64,000 nt of DNA, taken from assembly GCA_910579135.1 (NCBI GenBank), contig CAJTTM010000006.1:45846-109845 (forward strand), given 5' to 3'. Position numbers and translations under genes: made by a program. Below the pieces are notes generated by a model. That model was given only the letters and a program-made list of their open reading frames with translations, searched no databases and was not told the origin of the DNA. How positions within the stretch are numbered: position 1 is the first letter of the stretch; the number at the start of each line of letters is the position of its first letter. This document shows, in pieces, positions 52,782 to 61,644 of this stretch. The stretch comes from an uncultured Erysipelotrichales bacterium. Lineage in GTDB: Bacteria > Bacillota_I > Bacilli_A > Erysipelotrichales > Coprobacillaceae.

Positions 52782-54023
52782 TTAAGATGCTATTTTTTTA
52801 CTTTCATCTTGTTCGCAACATTGTTTATCATAAACTTTGAAGAAAGGATAATAAATGACTGCTGTTGCTGTAAAACATACAAGATGTAAAATTAAGCCAC
52901 TAATTGATTTTAATGCTAATGGTGCATAAAGAAGAGAAGGCATTGTCATACGGAATGGCTCTACTGGAACAGTGCAAAGTCCAGAAGAGAAAGCAATCCA
53001 TACAATAATACAATTGGCTAAACCTGCAAACCAAAATGGTATCATTAATGTTGGATTAAATGCAACTGGAGCACCATAAACTATTGGTTCATTAATATTA
53101 AATATAGATGGTATTAATGCTGCACGTCCTACTGTTTTTACACGTTTTGATTTAGCCAAGAAAGTCATAAATAAGCATAGTGCTAAAGTTGCTCCTTGCC
53201 CTCCAATAAAACACATTTGGAAAACTTCATATGTATGAACATTTGTTGGTGGTAATCCTTGTGCAACTAATGCTAAATTAGCATTTTGTCCTTCCATCCA
53301 AATTAATGATAATAATGGGAAAATAATCCATGCTGAGATTCCAAACGAATACATAAATAAAATTAATGTAACTACTAAGATGAATCCACCAAATGATTGA
53401 GAGAATGTTGAAATTGGAAGTAACAATGCTCTAATAGCCTCAATCAAATCAAATTCTAATGTAAATGTTAATAAAATTCCAAACAATAAACATAATGTCC
53501 ATGGAATAATTGAATCAAACCATGTAATAATAAAAGAAGGTAAAGCTGAGTCTTCTTTGAAAAAAGAATGGTTAACGAAAATATTAAATACAATAGCTGT
53601 AATATATCCTGAAACTAAAGCATTTAACATACCTCCAGCACCAAGGTTCGCTGTTGTTAAAACAAGATTTCCATCTTCATTAAAACTTGGATATACAAGT
53701 AGTAAAAAGAGTCCTAATCCTGCAAGCCCTGCTTGTCTAGCTACTTTTCTATGTCTCTTTTTTTCCATAATGATACATGGAAGCTGATATGCTAAAAATA
53801 AACCAAATAAACCAAAAGAGAAACTGCTTAACATTGATAAATCTGGTAAAAAAGATAATCCAAAGCCTCTAAATACACTAATTAATGTTGCAACTGAACC
53901 AACTAATGTTGCGGGTACTGCAGCAAGTATTGCTTCTTGTGTTGCACTAATCCATATATTTTGTCCTATTTTTCTAATAAGTGGAGCGACATGTTGTTCC
54001 ACATAATTCATAAACTTATTCAT
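52782..54023 (-). CDS. PTS lactose/cellobiose-family EIIC component
   Basis: The 413-aa permease has about 10 membrane segments. It carries the conserved NINEPIVYGAPVAFNPTLMIPF motif used in substrate transfer and the GGQGATLALCL loop. It imports and presents a beta-diglucoside for phosphorylation by EIIB. The ATG lacks its own ribosome site; a strong GGAGAGAG lies about 40 nt upstream before an ATG-TAA pair. Confidence 0.93.
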   Translation of the reverse strand: MNKFMNYVEQHVAPLIRKIGQNIWISATQEAILAAVPATLVGSVATLISVFRGFGLSFLPDLSMLSSFSFGLFGLFLAYQLPCIIMEKKRHRKVARQAGLAGLGLFLLLVYPSFNEDGNLVLTTANLGAGGMLNALVSGYITAIVFNIFVNHSFFKEDSALPSFIITWFDSIIPWTLCLLFGILLTFTLEFDLIEAIRALLLPISTFSQSFGGFILVVTLILFMYSFGISAWIIFPLLSLIWMEGQNANLALVAQGLPPTNVHTYEVFQMCFIGGQGATLALCLFMTFLAKSKRVKTVGRAALIPSIFNINEPIVYGAPVAFNPTLMIPFWFAGLANCIIVWIAFSSGLCTVPVEPFRMTMPSLLYAPLALKSISGLILHLVCFTATAVIYYPFFKVYDKQCCEQDESKKIAS

Positions 54024-54060
54024 ATATTATTTGTATGATAATTATAATTCAAAAATATAA

Positions 54061-54074
54061 TTACATCTCTCTCC
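54061..54074 (-). other. start-stop element upstream of EIIC
   Basis: On the minus strand GGAGAGAG is followed at once by ATGTAA (54066-54061), a minimal ORF. The EIIC start is 38 nt further on without a visible ribosome site, so initiation here could feed it. Confidence 0.35.
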
Positions 54075-54094
54075 TTTCCTCAATTTTTAAATTA

Positions 54095-54400
54095 TTATTT
54101 TAAAACTTCAATAATTTGATCGACAAGACCTTCACCATTTAAAGCTCCATAAATAGTCCCATCAATAAGAACAACTGGTACATCATATTCACTTGCTATT
54201 TCTTTAATAGCCTCATATCTGTGTTTAAAATGTGGTCCAACCATAACGAGATCAAGATCATCTAAATAATCTTCAACTTCTGATTCACTTCTCGCTTTAA
54301 TGCTATAATCAAGTTTTCTTGCCTTTGCTGCTGTATTGGCATTCTTCGCCATAAAACCACTTGAAGCTCCAGAACCACAACACAAAAGTATTTTTTTCAT
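54095..54400 (-). CDS. PTS lactose/cellobiose-family EIIB component
   Basis: The 101-aa protein starts at 54400 with MKKILLCCGSGASSGFMAKN. Cys8 in the C-x-x-G-x-S-S loop is the phosphorylation site. The longer frame to 54499 runs into the promoter and operator. It is first in the EIIB-EIIC-EIIA-GH1 operon. AAGGAGGAAG precedes the ATG. Confidence 0.92.
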   Translation of the reverse strand: MKKILLCCGSGASSGFMAKNANTAAKARKLDYSIKARSESEVEDYLDDLDLVMVGPHFKHRYEAIKEIASEYDVPVVLIDGTIYGALNGEGLVDQIIEVLK

Positions 54401-54425
54401 GTTTCTTCCTCCTTTCCTTATTGTC

Positions 54426-54493
54426 ATCATATCAATCCTATTTTTATGTCTCAAATATAAAAGAGTTCCAGTAGTAGGAACACTTTTATATTT
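54426..54493. promoter_or_regulatory. cellobiose-type operon promoter and 41-bp LicR-type operator
   Basis: On the minus strand TTGAGA (54449-54454), 17 bp, TATGAT (54426-54431). AAATATAAAAGAGTTCC (54453-54469) and GGAACACTTTTATATTT (54477-54493) form 17-bp arms with one mismatch around AGTAGTA. The palindrome abuts the -35, as expected for an activator. Confidence 0.75.
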
Positions 54494-54520
54494 GTCCACA
54501 AACGGGGAATATTATACAAT
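54492..54520 (+). promoter_or_regulatory. promoter of the PRD regulator gene
   Basis: TTGTCC (54492-54497), 17 bp, TACAAT (54515-54520), touching the edge of the shared palindrome, so the regulator may control itself. Confidence 0.55.
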
Positions 54521-54574
54521 GAAGTAAAATAAAAATAATCATATTTTTTAAATCATTTTGGAGGTATTATCATA

Positions 54575-56503
54575 ATGAAGAACTCTAATAAAATTCTACA
54601 CTATCTCTTACAAAAAAAAGATTGGGTTAAAGCAAGTGAATTATCAAATTATCTTTCAATATCTCAAAGACAAGTTAGAAAATATATCTCTACAATTAAT
54701 GATAAAGAACAAATTATTATTTCAAGTTCTCAAGGATATAAAGTTAATAAGAAAAAATATGATGCTTTTGTATATAAGCAAAAACATATACCTACTGAAC
54801 AAGAAAAAAGACACAAATATATTATTCAAAAGCTTATTACACATCCTCAAGGATATAATATTTTTGATTTTTCAGATGAACTCTATGTAAGTGAAACGAC
54901 AATAAAAAAAGATATTCACAATATTAAATCTTTTATTCAAAAATATAAACTAATTATTGTAAGAAATAAAAATATAATTCAATTATTAGGTAATGAAGAA
55001 TGTATGCGTAAACTTATATATTCTTTTATATCTGATTATTCTTTTAATACTCAATTTTTTCAAGAAGGTTTTCATTTATTTGAAATTCAATATGATTATA
55101 ATGAAATACAATTAAAACTAAAAGAAGCCATGAAACATTATCATCTTGTATGCAATGATTTTTCACTTAATAATTTAACAACACATCTTATTATTATTTT
55201 AAATAGAGTAGAAAGTGGTTATCAATTATCAGAAAGTATTGAAGATCATCAAATTATTCATTCTAATAGTTATCGTGTGGCTTTAATGATGAATGATTAT
55301 TTTATGGAGGAATATGGTATTTTATTTAATGGATCTGAACTAACTAATATTTCACTTATTATTGCTAATAATGTTAGTCAATCAAATATGATTAATTATG
55401 ATAATCTTAATCTTCGTAATATTCATAAATATGTTGATAATAAATATATTGAAATTACAAAAAATATTATTCAAATGGTAGAAGAGAATTATCATTTATT
55501 TCCTTTTAAAGAAAGTTTTATTTCTAAATTCATTTTACATATCCAAAATCTATTTTTTAGAGCTCATAATAATTTTCATGTAAAAAATCCATTAACTGAT
55601 ACAATCAAAATGTCCTATCCTTTAATTTATGATATTGCTGTATTTATTGCTCAACTGATAAAGCAAAACTATGATATTTACCTTAATGAAGATGAAATAG
55701 CATTTATTTCTTTTCATATTGGTTCATACTTTGAAGATAATTCATTTACTAAAATGACAAGAGTTAATTGTGCTTTTATTTATATAGAATACTATGATTT
55801 CTATAAAACAACTTTAAAAAAACTTTGTCAAAGATTTGATGATAAAATTGCTATTGTAAAAATAGCATCAATTAGTGATTATATTGATGAAATCAATCCT
55901 GATATCGATCTTCTTATTCTTGCAACTGGAATAAATAATCATTTTAATATAAGATCAGTTTATATGAAACCTTTTCCTGATTTAGAAGATTATTATAAAA
56001 TAGAAGAAATCATTGATGAAATATCTTTTATTAAGCAACGAAATGAATTAAAAGATTATATTCTTAACTTTTTTAATGAACAATTATTTTATAAAAATCC
56101 ACCTTTTATTAATAAAGAGGATACTTTACTTCAAATGACTAAAGACTTATCAAATTTAAATTATACAGGAAAAGATTTTTATAATGATGTTCTTAATAGA
56201 GAAGCACTTTCATCAACAGCTTTTCATGATATAGCTGTACCTCATTCACTTACTGCTAAAAGTACTCATAAAAGTTTTATTTCAATTGCTTTATTCAATG
56301 AAGGTATTTTATGGTCAGAAGATAAATATGTTCATGTTGTTGCAATGATTGGTATTAATGATAATTCAAGAAAGATTTTTTCTAAATTTTTTGATCAATT
56401 AATTCACATGTTTGATAATCCTGCTAATATTCAAAAACTTCTTAATACTCATGATTTTGATGAATTTTTTAATGTTATTAATATTCTTTTTTCATCAAAT
56501 TAA
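54575..56503 (+). CDS. LicR/BglG-type PRD transcriptional activator with EIIA-like domain
   Basis: The 642-aa protein has an HTH_11 (DWVKASELSNYLSISQRQVRKYI) and an Mga-like HTH (FDFSDELYVSETTIKKDI). Two PRD domains (about 175-390) follow, with His in NNLTTHLIIILNRV and AFISFHIGSYFED. An EIIB-like segment (about 400-490) lacks the catalytic Cys. An EIIA-Fru-like domain (about 500-640) has the His in IAVPHSL. PTS phosphorylation of these His residues should set its activity. It is divergent from the PTS-GH1 operon it is likely to activate. Confidence 0.9.
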   Translation: MKNSNKILHYLLQKKDWVKASELSNYLSISQRQVRKYISTINDKEQIIISSSQGYKVNKKKYDAFVYKQKHIPTEQEKRHKYIIQKLITHPQGYNIFDFSDELYVSETTIKKDIHNIKSFIQKYKLIIVRNKNIIQLLGNEECMRKLIYSFISDYSFNTQFFQEGFHLFEIQYDYNEIQLKLKEAMKHYHLVCNDFSLNNLTTHLIIILNRVESGYQLSESIEDHQIIHSNSYRVALMMNDYFMEEYGILFNGSELTNISLIIANNVSQSNMINYDNLNLRNIHKYVDNKYIEITKNIIQMVEENYHLFPFKESFISKFILHIQNLFFRAHNNFHVKNPLTDTIKMSYPLIYDIAVFIAQLIKQNYDIYLNEDEIAFISFHIGSYFEDNSFTKMTRVNCAFIYIEYYDFYKTTLKKLCQRFDDKIAIVKIASISDYIDEINPDIDLLILATGINNHFNIRSVYMKPFPDLEDYYKIEEIIDEISFIKQRNELKDYILNFFNEQLFYKNPPFINKEDTLLQMTKDLSNLNYTGKDFYNDVLNREALSSTAFHDIAVPHSLTAKSTHKSFISIALFNEGILWSEDKYVHVVAMIGINDNSRKIFSKFFDQLIHMFDNPANIQKLLNTHDFDEFFNVINILFSSN

Positions 56504-56549
56504 TAATTATAAAGATGATAAAACTCAGATAAATTAACAATATAAAGGG

Positions 56550-57094
56550 GGCTGTAACGAAATAAAATATTAATACAGTATCAAAAAAAGACAATGTTGT
56601 CAGTATTATGCTGATATGTATTGTCTTTTTTGGTATAATTAGATTATGATAACCACAATACAATCTAATTACAAAAATAATTATAACGTATTTCAGTTAT
56701 CTTTATCACTAGATTTGGGAATAAAAATAAATTCCAATGATGAGGTTATCTCTTTGCTAAAGGCATTAGAAGGAGGAATTTGTGTAGGTATCTAAAGAAA
56801 AGTGAACGTCGTGGAAGAAAGGGATATGATCATGTGATGCTTTTAAAAGTTGTTCTTTTTGCGAGAATGAGTGGTTTTAGTGACCTAGAAGTCCGGAATC
56901 CTTATGCAGACATGATATAAATCAAAATATAGGAAATCTTATGCATATTAATAAGTCTATTCAATATATTGATAACACAAAGATTGAAGCCACATCTTAC
57001 CAAAAATGGAGAAAGATGTTTTTTTATGCAAAAAACAAGGAAAAAGAAAAGAAGCTGAATGAAATCAACTTAAAAAAGTTATTTCGTTACAGCC
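56550..57094. mobile_element. IS1182-like insertion-sequence remnant with perfect 16-bp inverted ends
   Basis: GGCTGTAACGAAATAA (56550-56565) is repeated inverted at 57079-57094. Inside, broken frames read FQLSLSLDLGIKINSNDEV, SERRGRKGYDHVMLLKVVLFARMSGFSDLE and HINKSIQYIDNTKIEA, the order of an IS1182-type transposase. A large internal deletion and several stops remove function; most of the catalytic DDE region is gone. It lies 4 bp from the stop of the LURP-one gene. Confidence 0.8.
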
Positions 57095-57097
57095 TCT

Positions 57098-57568
57098 TTA
57101 ACTTCTTGAACATTTTTCTGCATCTATCGCAAGTACTATCATCAAACAATATAATACATCTTCTCTTTTTGCTACATCTATCACATAAGTATCTGAGAAA
57201 TGAAATAATTCTTTTGATATATCTGCAACTACACAACCATTTTCATCACATATTGAATAATCCCATTCAAAGAAATCTCCTTCAATATGCCAACCATTAC
57301 ACTCTAAATTAAATTTAGGTTTAAAAAAACTAAATTCCTTTAAAATTTGTCCTATATATTCATCTTGAACATACATTTTAAAACGTGGTAATAATGTTAA
57401 AACTTCTTCTTGTAAGGTTGCAATATGATTTTCATTGACATCATAGACATTTAAACGATGTCCCCATGACAATTCCCCTTTAACGACAAATATCACATTA
57501 CCATCTTCATCATAAATATCATAGCTGTCGAACCATGATAAAATTCTTTGTTTAAATAATAGTTTCAT
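57098..57568 (-). CDS. LURP-one-related (DUF567, tubby-like) protein
   Basis: The 156-aa protein reads FKQRILSWFDSYDIYDEDGNVIFVVKGELSWGHRLNVYD, then CNGWHIEGDFFEWDYSICDENG and YVIDVAKREDVLYCLMIVLAID, the LURP-one/scramblase-like beta barrel. Function in bacteria is unknown. It overlaps the PHP phosphatase gene by 4 nt. The IS remnant begins 4 bp after its stop. Confidence 0.85.
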   Translation of the reverse strand: MKLLFKQRILSWFDSYDIYDEDGNVIFVVKGELSWGHRLNVYDVNENHIATLQEEVLTLLPRFKMYVQDEYIGQILKEFSFFKPKFNLECNGWHIEGDFFEWDYSICDENGCVVADISKELFHFSDTYVIDVAKREDVLYCLMIVLAIDAEKCSRS

Positions 57569-58362
57569 CTCATTGTCTCCTCATAAATGAGTGCTATATC
57601 TGTGCCAACACCACTAGGTTTATGAGCATCGCTTGAAGTTATCATTTCTACATGATTTTCTTTTAAAACATCTAAAAATTCTTTTGATAATCCAATATCA
57701 GGATGATTATAACGATAATGTATTCCTGTATTGTTTTCTGCTTTTACATGATATTGATTTAATAAATCTGCTAGTTTTTGATATGTTGGTTTTAAATCAT
57801 AACTTGGATAAAGTTGTTGTAGCTTAATTTGATCTGGATGTCCTATTTGAGTAAAGATACCAGATTTTATTAATTGGCATTCTAATTCATAAAATTTTTG
57901 ATAAATATAATCAATATCATATTTATCATATAGTAATTCTTTAGAAAAACTCATATCATATAATATCCCATCAATAGAATGAATTGACCCAATTAAAAAA
58001 TCAAAATCATATTGTGATACAACTTTCCTAATAAATTCTTCACTCTTTGGAGTATAACATACTTCTAATCCATATTTAACTTTTATTGGTAAATCCATTT
58101 GTTGTATTTCTTTCATTAAATTAATAAAATCACTTAAATGATCTTTAAACTTCATCTTCTTATTTTCTAACCATACTTTTTGTACTTCATATTCTTTTAA
58201 TTCTTCATACATTGGTTCAAATTCTATAAACCTATGTGTATGATCTAACACTTGTATTTCTTTCATTCCTTTACGAATAGCCTCATTCACGAATTCTAAT
58301 ACATATTCTTTATTTAAAGGTCCATACTCTAAGTGCATATGTCCATCTATCATCTTCATCAC
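57565..58362 (-). CDS. PHP-domain histidinol-phosphatase-like hydrolase
   Basis: The 265-aa protein has the metal-binding PHP motifs: DGHMHLEYG, LDHTHRF, YGLEVCY, GSIHSID, GHPDQIKL and TSSDAHKPSGVG. Family members of this length include HisJ/HisK histidinol phosphatases; no other his genes lie near, so another phosphoester is possible. Confidence 0.87.
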   Translation of the reverse strand: MMKMIDGHMHLEYGPLNKEYVLEFVNEAIRKGMKEIQVLDHTHRFIEFEPMYEELKEYEVQKVWLENKKMKFKDHLSDFINLMKEIQQMDLPIKVKYGLEVCYTPKSEEFIRKVVSQYDFDFLIGSIHSIDGILYDMSFSKELLYDKYDIDYIYQKFYELECQLIKSGIFTQIGHPDQIKLQQLYPSYDLKPTYQKLADLLNQYHVKAENNTGIHYRYNHPDIGLSKEFLDVLKENHVEMITSSDAHKPSGVGTDIALIYEETMR

Positions 58363-58378
58363 TCCTTAATATATTTAT

Positions 58379-58407
58379 ATTATATACTTTTATGAAATCC
58401 TTGTCAC
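58379..58407 (-). promoter_or_regulatory. promoter of the PHP-LURP operon
   Basis: GTGACA (58402-58407), 17 bp, TATAAT (58379-58384) on the minus strand. Confidence 0.65.
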
Positions 58408-58436
58408 TTTTTTAATAAAGCGTAAATATTATATCA

Positions 58437-58465
58437 TTTTTCTTTTCATATTATGAAAAGAAAAA
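58437..58465. other. perfect 13-bp inverted repeat
   Basis: TTTTTCTTTTCAT and ATGAAAAGAAAAA surround 3 nt in the divergent PHP/Rpn gap. It may be an operator or a hairpin; no regulator gene adjoins it. Confidence 0.5.
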
Positions 58466-58511
58466 GAAATTCCTTCTTTTTTATTGAATATAATAATAAG
58501 GAGGTTTTTTT

Positions 58512-59438
58512 ATGAAAACTAAAATTGATTACAAAAATGATTTTGCTTTTAGGTATATCCTTGGTAGTAATACCCCAGATGGCATATATCTTCTAACCAT
58601 TCTTATTGAAGGGGCTTTAAATATCAAACTTAAAGAACTTCATATCTTAAATCCTGAACTCATCCCCTCCCAATTGGATGATAAAGATATGATTCTTGAT
58701 TTGAGAGTCAAAACTGATCAAAATGAAGAAATTGATATCGAAATGCAGAATTCTTGTTTTAGTGAAACATTAAGAAAAAGATTTCAACTCTACGGTGCCA
58801 AGTTATTATCTGAACAATTAAAAGCAGGAGATCCTTATTACAAACTTCATCATGTTTCACAGATTATTTTGATTGATGGAATGAATAAAGGAACTGATGA
58901 ACTGGTAGATACATATGAAAGTAGAAATAAGAAAGGAATAAGAGAAAAAGAGAGTCTACTTACAAGAGCTTATGTGCAATTACCTTATATCAATGAAATG
59001 ATCAAACAAAAAAAGATAGAAGAATTTAGTGATTTTGAATTAGCGGTCTATGCCTTTAAAAATGGATTTGATGATGTTATAATGAATCTAAAGAAAAAGG
59101 TGATAGAGACAATGAAAGAGAAGATAGAGAAATTTAATGAAGATGACAAGTTAAGAGATATTGCCAATAAGAGGATGTTTGGTAAGATGCAAGTTGAAGG
59201 AGAAAAACAAGAGAAGTATGATGAAGGTTATAACCTTGGTAAATCTGAGGGATTTTCTAAAGGTCTTGATGAAAGTAAACAAATGATTATTGATTCTCTT
59301 TGTATTCATATTCAATCAAAATTTGACGAAGATATAGAACCATTATTAAAAGATATAGAAATAGAAAGGCTTATACAGCTACAAGGAGCATTATTTACTG
59401 CAAATACAATTGAAGAAATCAAAGAATTCATTCAATGA
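58512..59438 (+). CDS. Rpn-family recombination-promoting nuclease / PD-(D/E)XK transposase-like protein
   Basis: The 308-aa protein opens TKIDYKNDFAFRYILG and has the nuclease core ILDLRVKTDQNEEIDIEMQ, with the Asp and the Glu-x-Gln of PD-(D/E)XK enzymes. KRFQLYGAKLLSEQLKAGDPY follows, and a coiled, charged C-terminal half (GYNLGKSEGFSKGLDESKQ). These proteins cleave DNA and are often phase-variable or expanded in gut genomes. It has AAGGAGG and its own terminator. Confidence 0.88.
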   Translation: MKTKIDYKNDFAFRYILGSNTPDGIYLLTILIEGALNIKLKELHILNPELIPSQLDDKDMILDLRVKTDQNEEIDIEMQNSCFSETLRKRFQLYGAKLLSEQLKAGDPYYKLHHVSQIILIDGMNKGTDELVDTYESRNKKGIREKESLLTRAYVQLPYINEMIKQKKIEEFSDFELAVYAFKNGFDDVIMNLKKKVIETMKEKIEKFNEDDKLRDIANKRMFGKMQVEGEKQEKYDEGYNLGKSEGFSKGLDESKQMIIDSLCIHIQSKFDEDIEPLLKDIEIERLIQLQGALFTANTIEEIKEFIQ

Positions 59439-59446
59439 TAGAATAT

Positions 59447-59483
59447 AAACACATATCTAAAACAACTTAAAAGATATGCGTTT
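59447..59483 (+). terminator. terminator of the Rpn gene
   Basis: AAACACATATCT and AGATATGCGTTT pair with one mismatch, followed by ATTGTTT. Confidence 0.6.
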
Positions 59484-59606
59484 ATTGTTTAAAATATTAT
59501 ATTTAATAGTGTACATCTCTTATCAATTCATATTAAGTTCAATGAGTTGAGTTAATTTTTTTATATGTTATAATATGGTTTGAAATTATAGAAAGAAGGT
59601 ATATTT

Positions 59607-60695
59607 ATGAGTAAAGTAGATATTATTTCTGGTTTTTTAGGAGCTGGTAAGACAACTCTTATTAAAAAATTGATAAAAGAATGTTTTGGTAATGAACAAG
59701 TTGTTCTTATTGAAAATGAATTTGGTGAAATAGGTATTGATAGTTCTTTTCTAAAAGAAGCAGGTATTGAAATAACTGAAATGAACTCTGGTTGTATTTG
59801 TTGTTCATTAGTAGGTGACTTTGAAGAAGCGTTAAAACAAGTTGTTTTAGAATATCATCCCGATCGTATTATCATCGAACCTTCAGGTGTTGGTAAACTT
59901 TCCGATGTTATTAAAGCAGTCCAAAGTGTTGATAGCGATGAAATTGAATTGAATAGTTTTGTGACTGTTGTTGATAGCAAGAAATGTAGAGTATATGCGA
60001 AAAACTTTGGTGAATTTTTCAATAATCAAATTGAATACGCATCTACTATTATTTTAAGCAGAACTCAAGATATTGATGAAACGAGATTAAAAGAATGTGT
60101 ATCTATTATTAAAGATACAAATGATAATGCTCATATCATTACAACAGATTGGAATGATATTGATGGAATGACAATTCTTAATACTATTGAAGATAAAAAT
60201 TCTCTTCAAGAAGCATTATTGAAAGAAGCTGAAATTTGTCCTGTATGCGGTCATCATCACGATCATGAACATCACCATGATCACAAATGTTGCCATGAAC
60301 ATCATCATGATCACGAATGTTGTCATGGACATCATGAACATCACCATGACCACGAATGTTGTCACGGACATCATGAACATCATCATGATCACGAATGTGG
60401 ATGTGGACATCACCATCATCATGCAGATGAAGTTTTCACAAGTGTTGGATATGAAACTCCTTTAACATTTTCTAAAGAAAAGATTGAGGATATCTTAAAA
60501 GCTTTATCTACTAATGAATATGGTATGATTTTACGTGCTAAAGGTATTTTAAAGAGTAATGTTGGTTGGTTAGAATTTGATTTTGTTCCTGATGAATATG
60601 AAGTTAGAGAATGCAAAGCTGATTATACTGGTCGGGTTTGTGTTATTGGGCAAGATTTAGATGAAGATAAATTAAAAGAGTTATTTGGAGATTAA
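59607..60695 (+). CDS. CobW/COG0523 G3E GTPase with a large His/Cys metal-binding insert
   Basis: The 362-aa protein has Walker A GFLGAGKTT, LIENEFGEIGID, the metal-binding CICC motif in NSGCICCSLVGDF, and EPSGVG. Residues about 209-275 are an extreme His/Cys/Asp insert made of HHHDH, ECCHGHHEHHH-type repeats. The CobW C-terminal domain (about 280-360) follows. COG0523 proteins deliver Zn, Co or Fe to client proteins. The insert suggests metal storage or sensing. A promoter (TTGAGT, 16 bp, TATAAT) lies upstream. Confidence 0.9.
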   Translation: MSKVDIISGFLGAGKTTLIKKLIKECFGNEQVVLIENEFGEIGIDSSFLKEAGIEITEMNSGCICCSLVGDFEEALKQVVLEYHPDRIIIEPSGVGKLSDVIKAVQSVDSDEIELNSFVTVVDSKKCRVYAKNFGEFFNNQIEYASTIILSRTQDIDETRLKECVSIIKDTNDNAHIITTDWNDIDGMTILNTIEDKNSLQEALLKEAEICPVCGHHHDHEHHHDHKCCHEHHHDHECCHGHHEHHHDHECCHGHHEHHHDHECGCGHHHHHADEVFTSVGYETPLTFSKEKIEDILKALSTNEYGMILRAKGILKSNVGWLEFDFVPDEYEVRECKADYTGRVCVIGQDLDEDKLKELFGD

Positions 60696-60696
60696 T

Positions 60697-61644
60697 ATGG
60701 ATATTCAAACAAGAATGTATATATTTAATGGTTTTTTGGATAGCGGAAAGACAACTTTTTTACAAGATACAATTTTAGATACTGATTTTTGTGAAAATGA
60801 AAAAACAGTTGTAATTGTAAGTGAAGAAGGAGAGATTGAATTTAATCAAGAACGTATTGAAGAGATGAATTGTGATCTTGTTTATATTGATAATGAAGAG
60901 GATCTTACTAAGGATTTCTTTACTTCTTTAAAAGAAAAATATCATCCTACTCAAGTTCTTATTGAATTAAATGGTATGTATAGTACTGATAATATTATTA
61001 ATTTAGATAAACCAGAAGGATGGGAAGTTGTTCAAGTATTAACAACTATTAATGCAAAAACATTTAGTTTATATATTAATAATATGAGATCTCTTATTTA
61101 TAATCAAGTTATAAGAAGTGATTTGATTATTATTAATAGAATTGATGAGACAATGAAAAAATCTTTCTTAAGAAATACTTTAAAAGCAATTAATGGTTCT
61201 GCACAAATTATTTATGAAAAAGAAGATGGTACTGTTAATACTATGGAAGATGATGAATTACCTTATGATGTAACTAGTGATTATTTAGATGTCTTAGATC
61301 ATGATTTTGGAATCTTCTGTTATGATGCTTTAGATCATCCAGAAGTTTACGATCAAAAAACCATTAAAATTAGAGGAAAGTATATTGGACAAGATAAATT
61401 ATTAAACAATGGATTTATTCTTGGAAGAGAAGCTATGGTTTGTTGTGAAGAAGATACTTCTTTAATTGGAATGGTTTGTGTTCATCCTTCTTCATCACAG
61501 CTTGTTCCTGGAGAATGGGTTGAATTAGAAGGTAAGATTTATTTGAAATATGATCCTGAATTTGGTGGAAATATTGATGTTTTATATGTATCTGATTTAA
61601 AAGTTATACCACCTTTAAAGAATGAATATGTCACATTTGATTAA
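60697..61644 (+). CDS. CobW-like GTPase fused to a TIGR03943-type C-terminal domain
   Basis: The 315-aa protein starts MDIQTRMYIFNGFLDSGKTTF after GGAG, one base past the previous stop. It keeps Walker A but has no CICC motif. The C-terminal part (about 205-310) reads FGIFCYDALDHPEVYDQKTIKIRGKYIG and GEWVELEGKI, like the TIGR03943 proteins encoded beside metal permeases. The lack of the Cys motif suggests a partner GTPase working with the His-rich protein. Confidence 0.82.
   Translation: MDIQTRMYIFNGFLDSGKTTFLQDTILDTDFCENEKTVVIVSEEGEIEFNQERIEEMNCDLVYIDNEEDLTKDFFTSLKEKYHPTQVLIELNGMYSTDNIINLDKPEGWEVVQVLTTINAKTFSLYINNMRSLIYNQVIRSDLIIINRIDETMKKSFLRNTLKAINGSAQIIYEKEDGTVNTMEDDELPYDVTSDYLDVLDHDFGIFCYDALDHPEVYDQKTIKIRGKYIGQDKLLNNGFILGREAMVCCEEDTSLIGMVCVHPSSSQLVPGEWVELEGKIYLKYDPEFGGNIDVLYVSDLKVIPPLKNEYVTFD

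Noticed and set aside
60235..60430. Possible CRISPR array
   Set aside because: The repeats are in frame, contiguous, without spacers, and encode the His-rich insert.
60216..60465. Met/Met-rich minus frame and Asn/Ile/Thr plus frame over the His-rich insert
   Set aside because: They are shadows of the CATCAT-type repeat and have no start signals.
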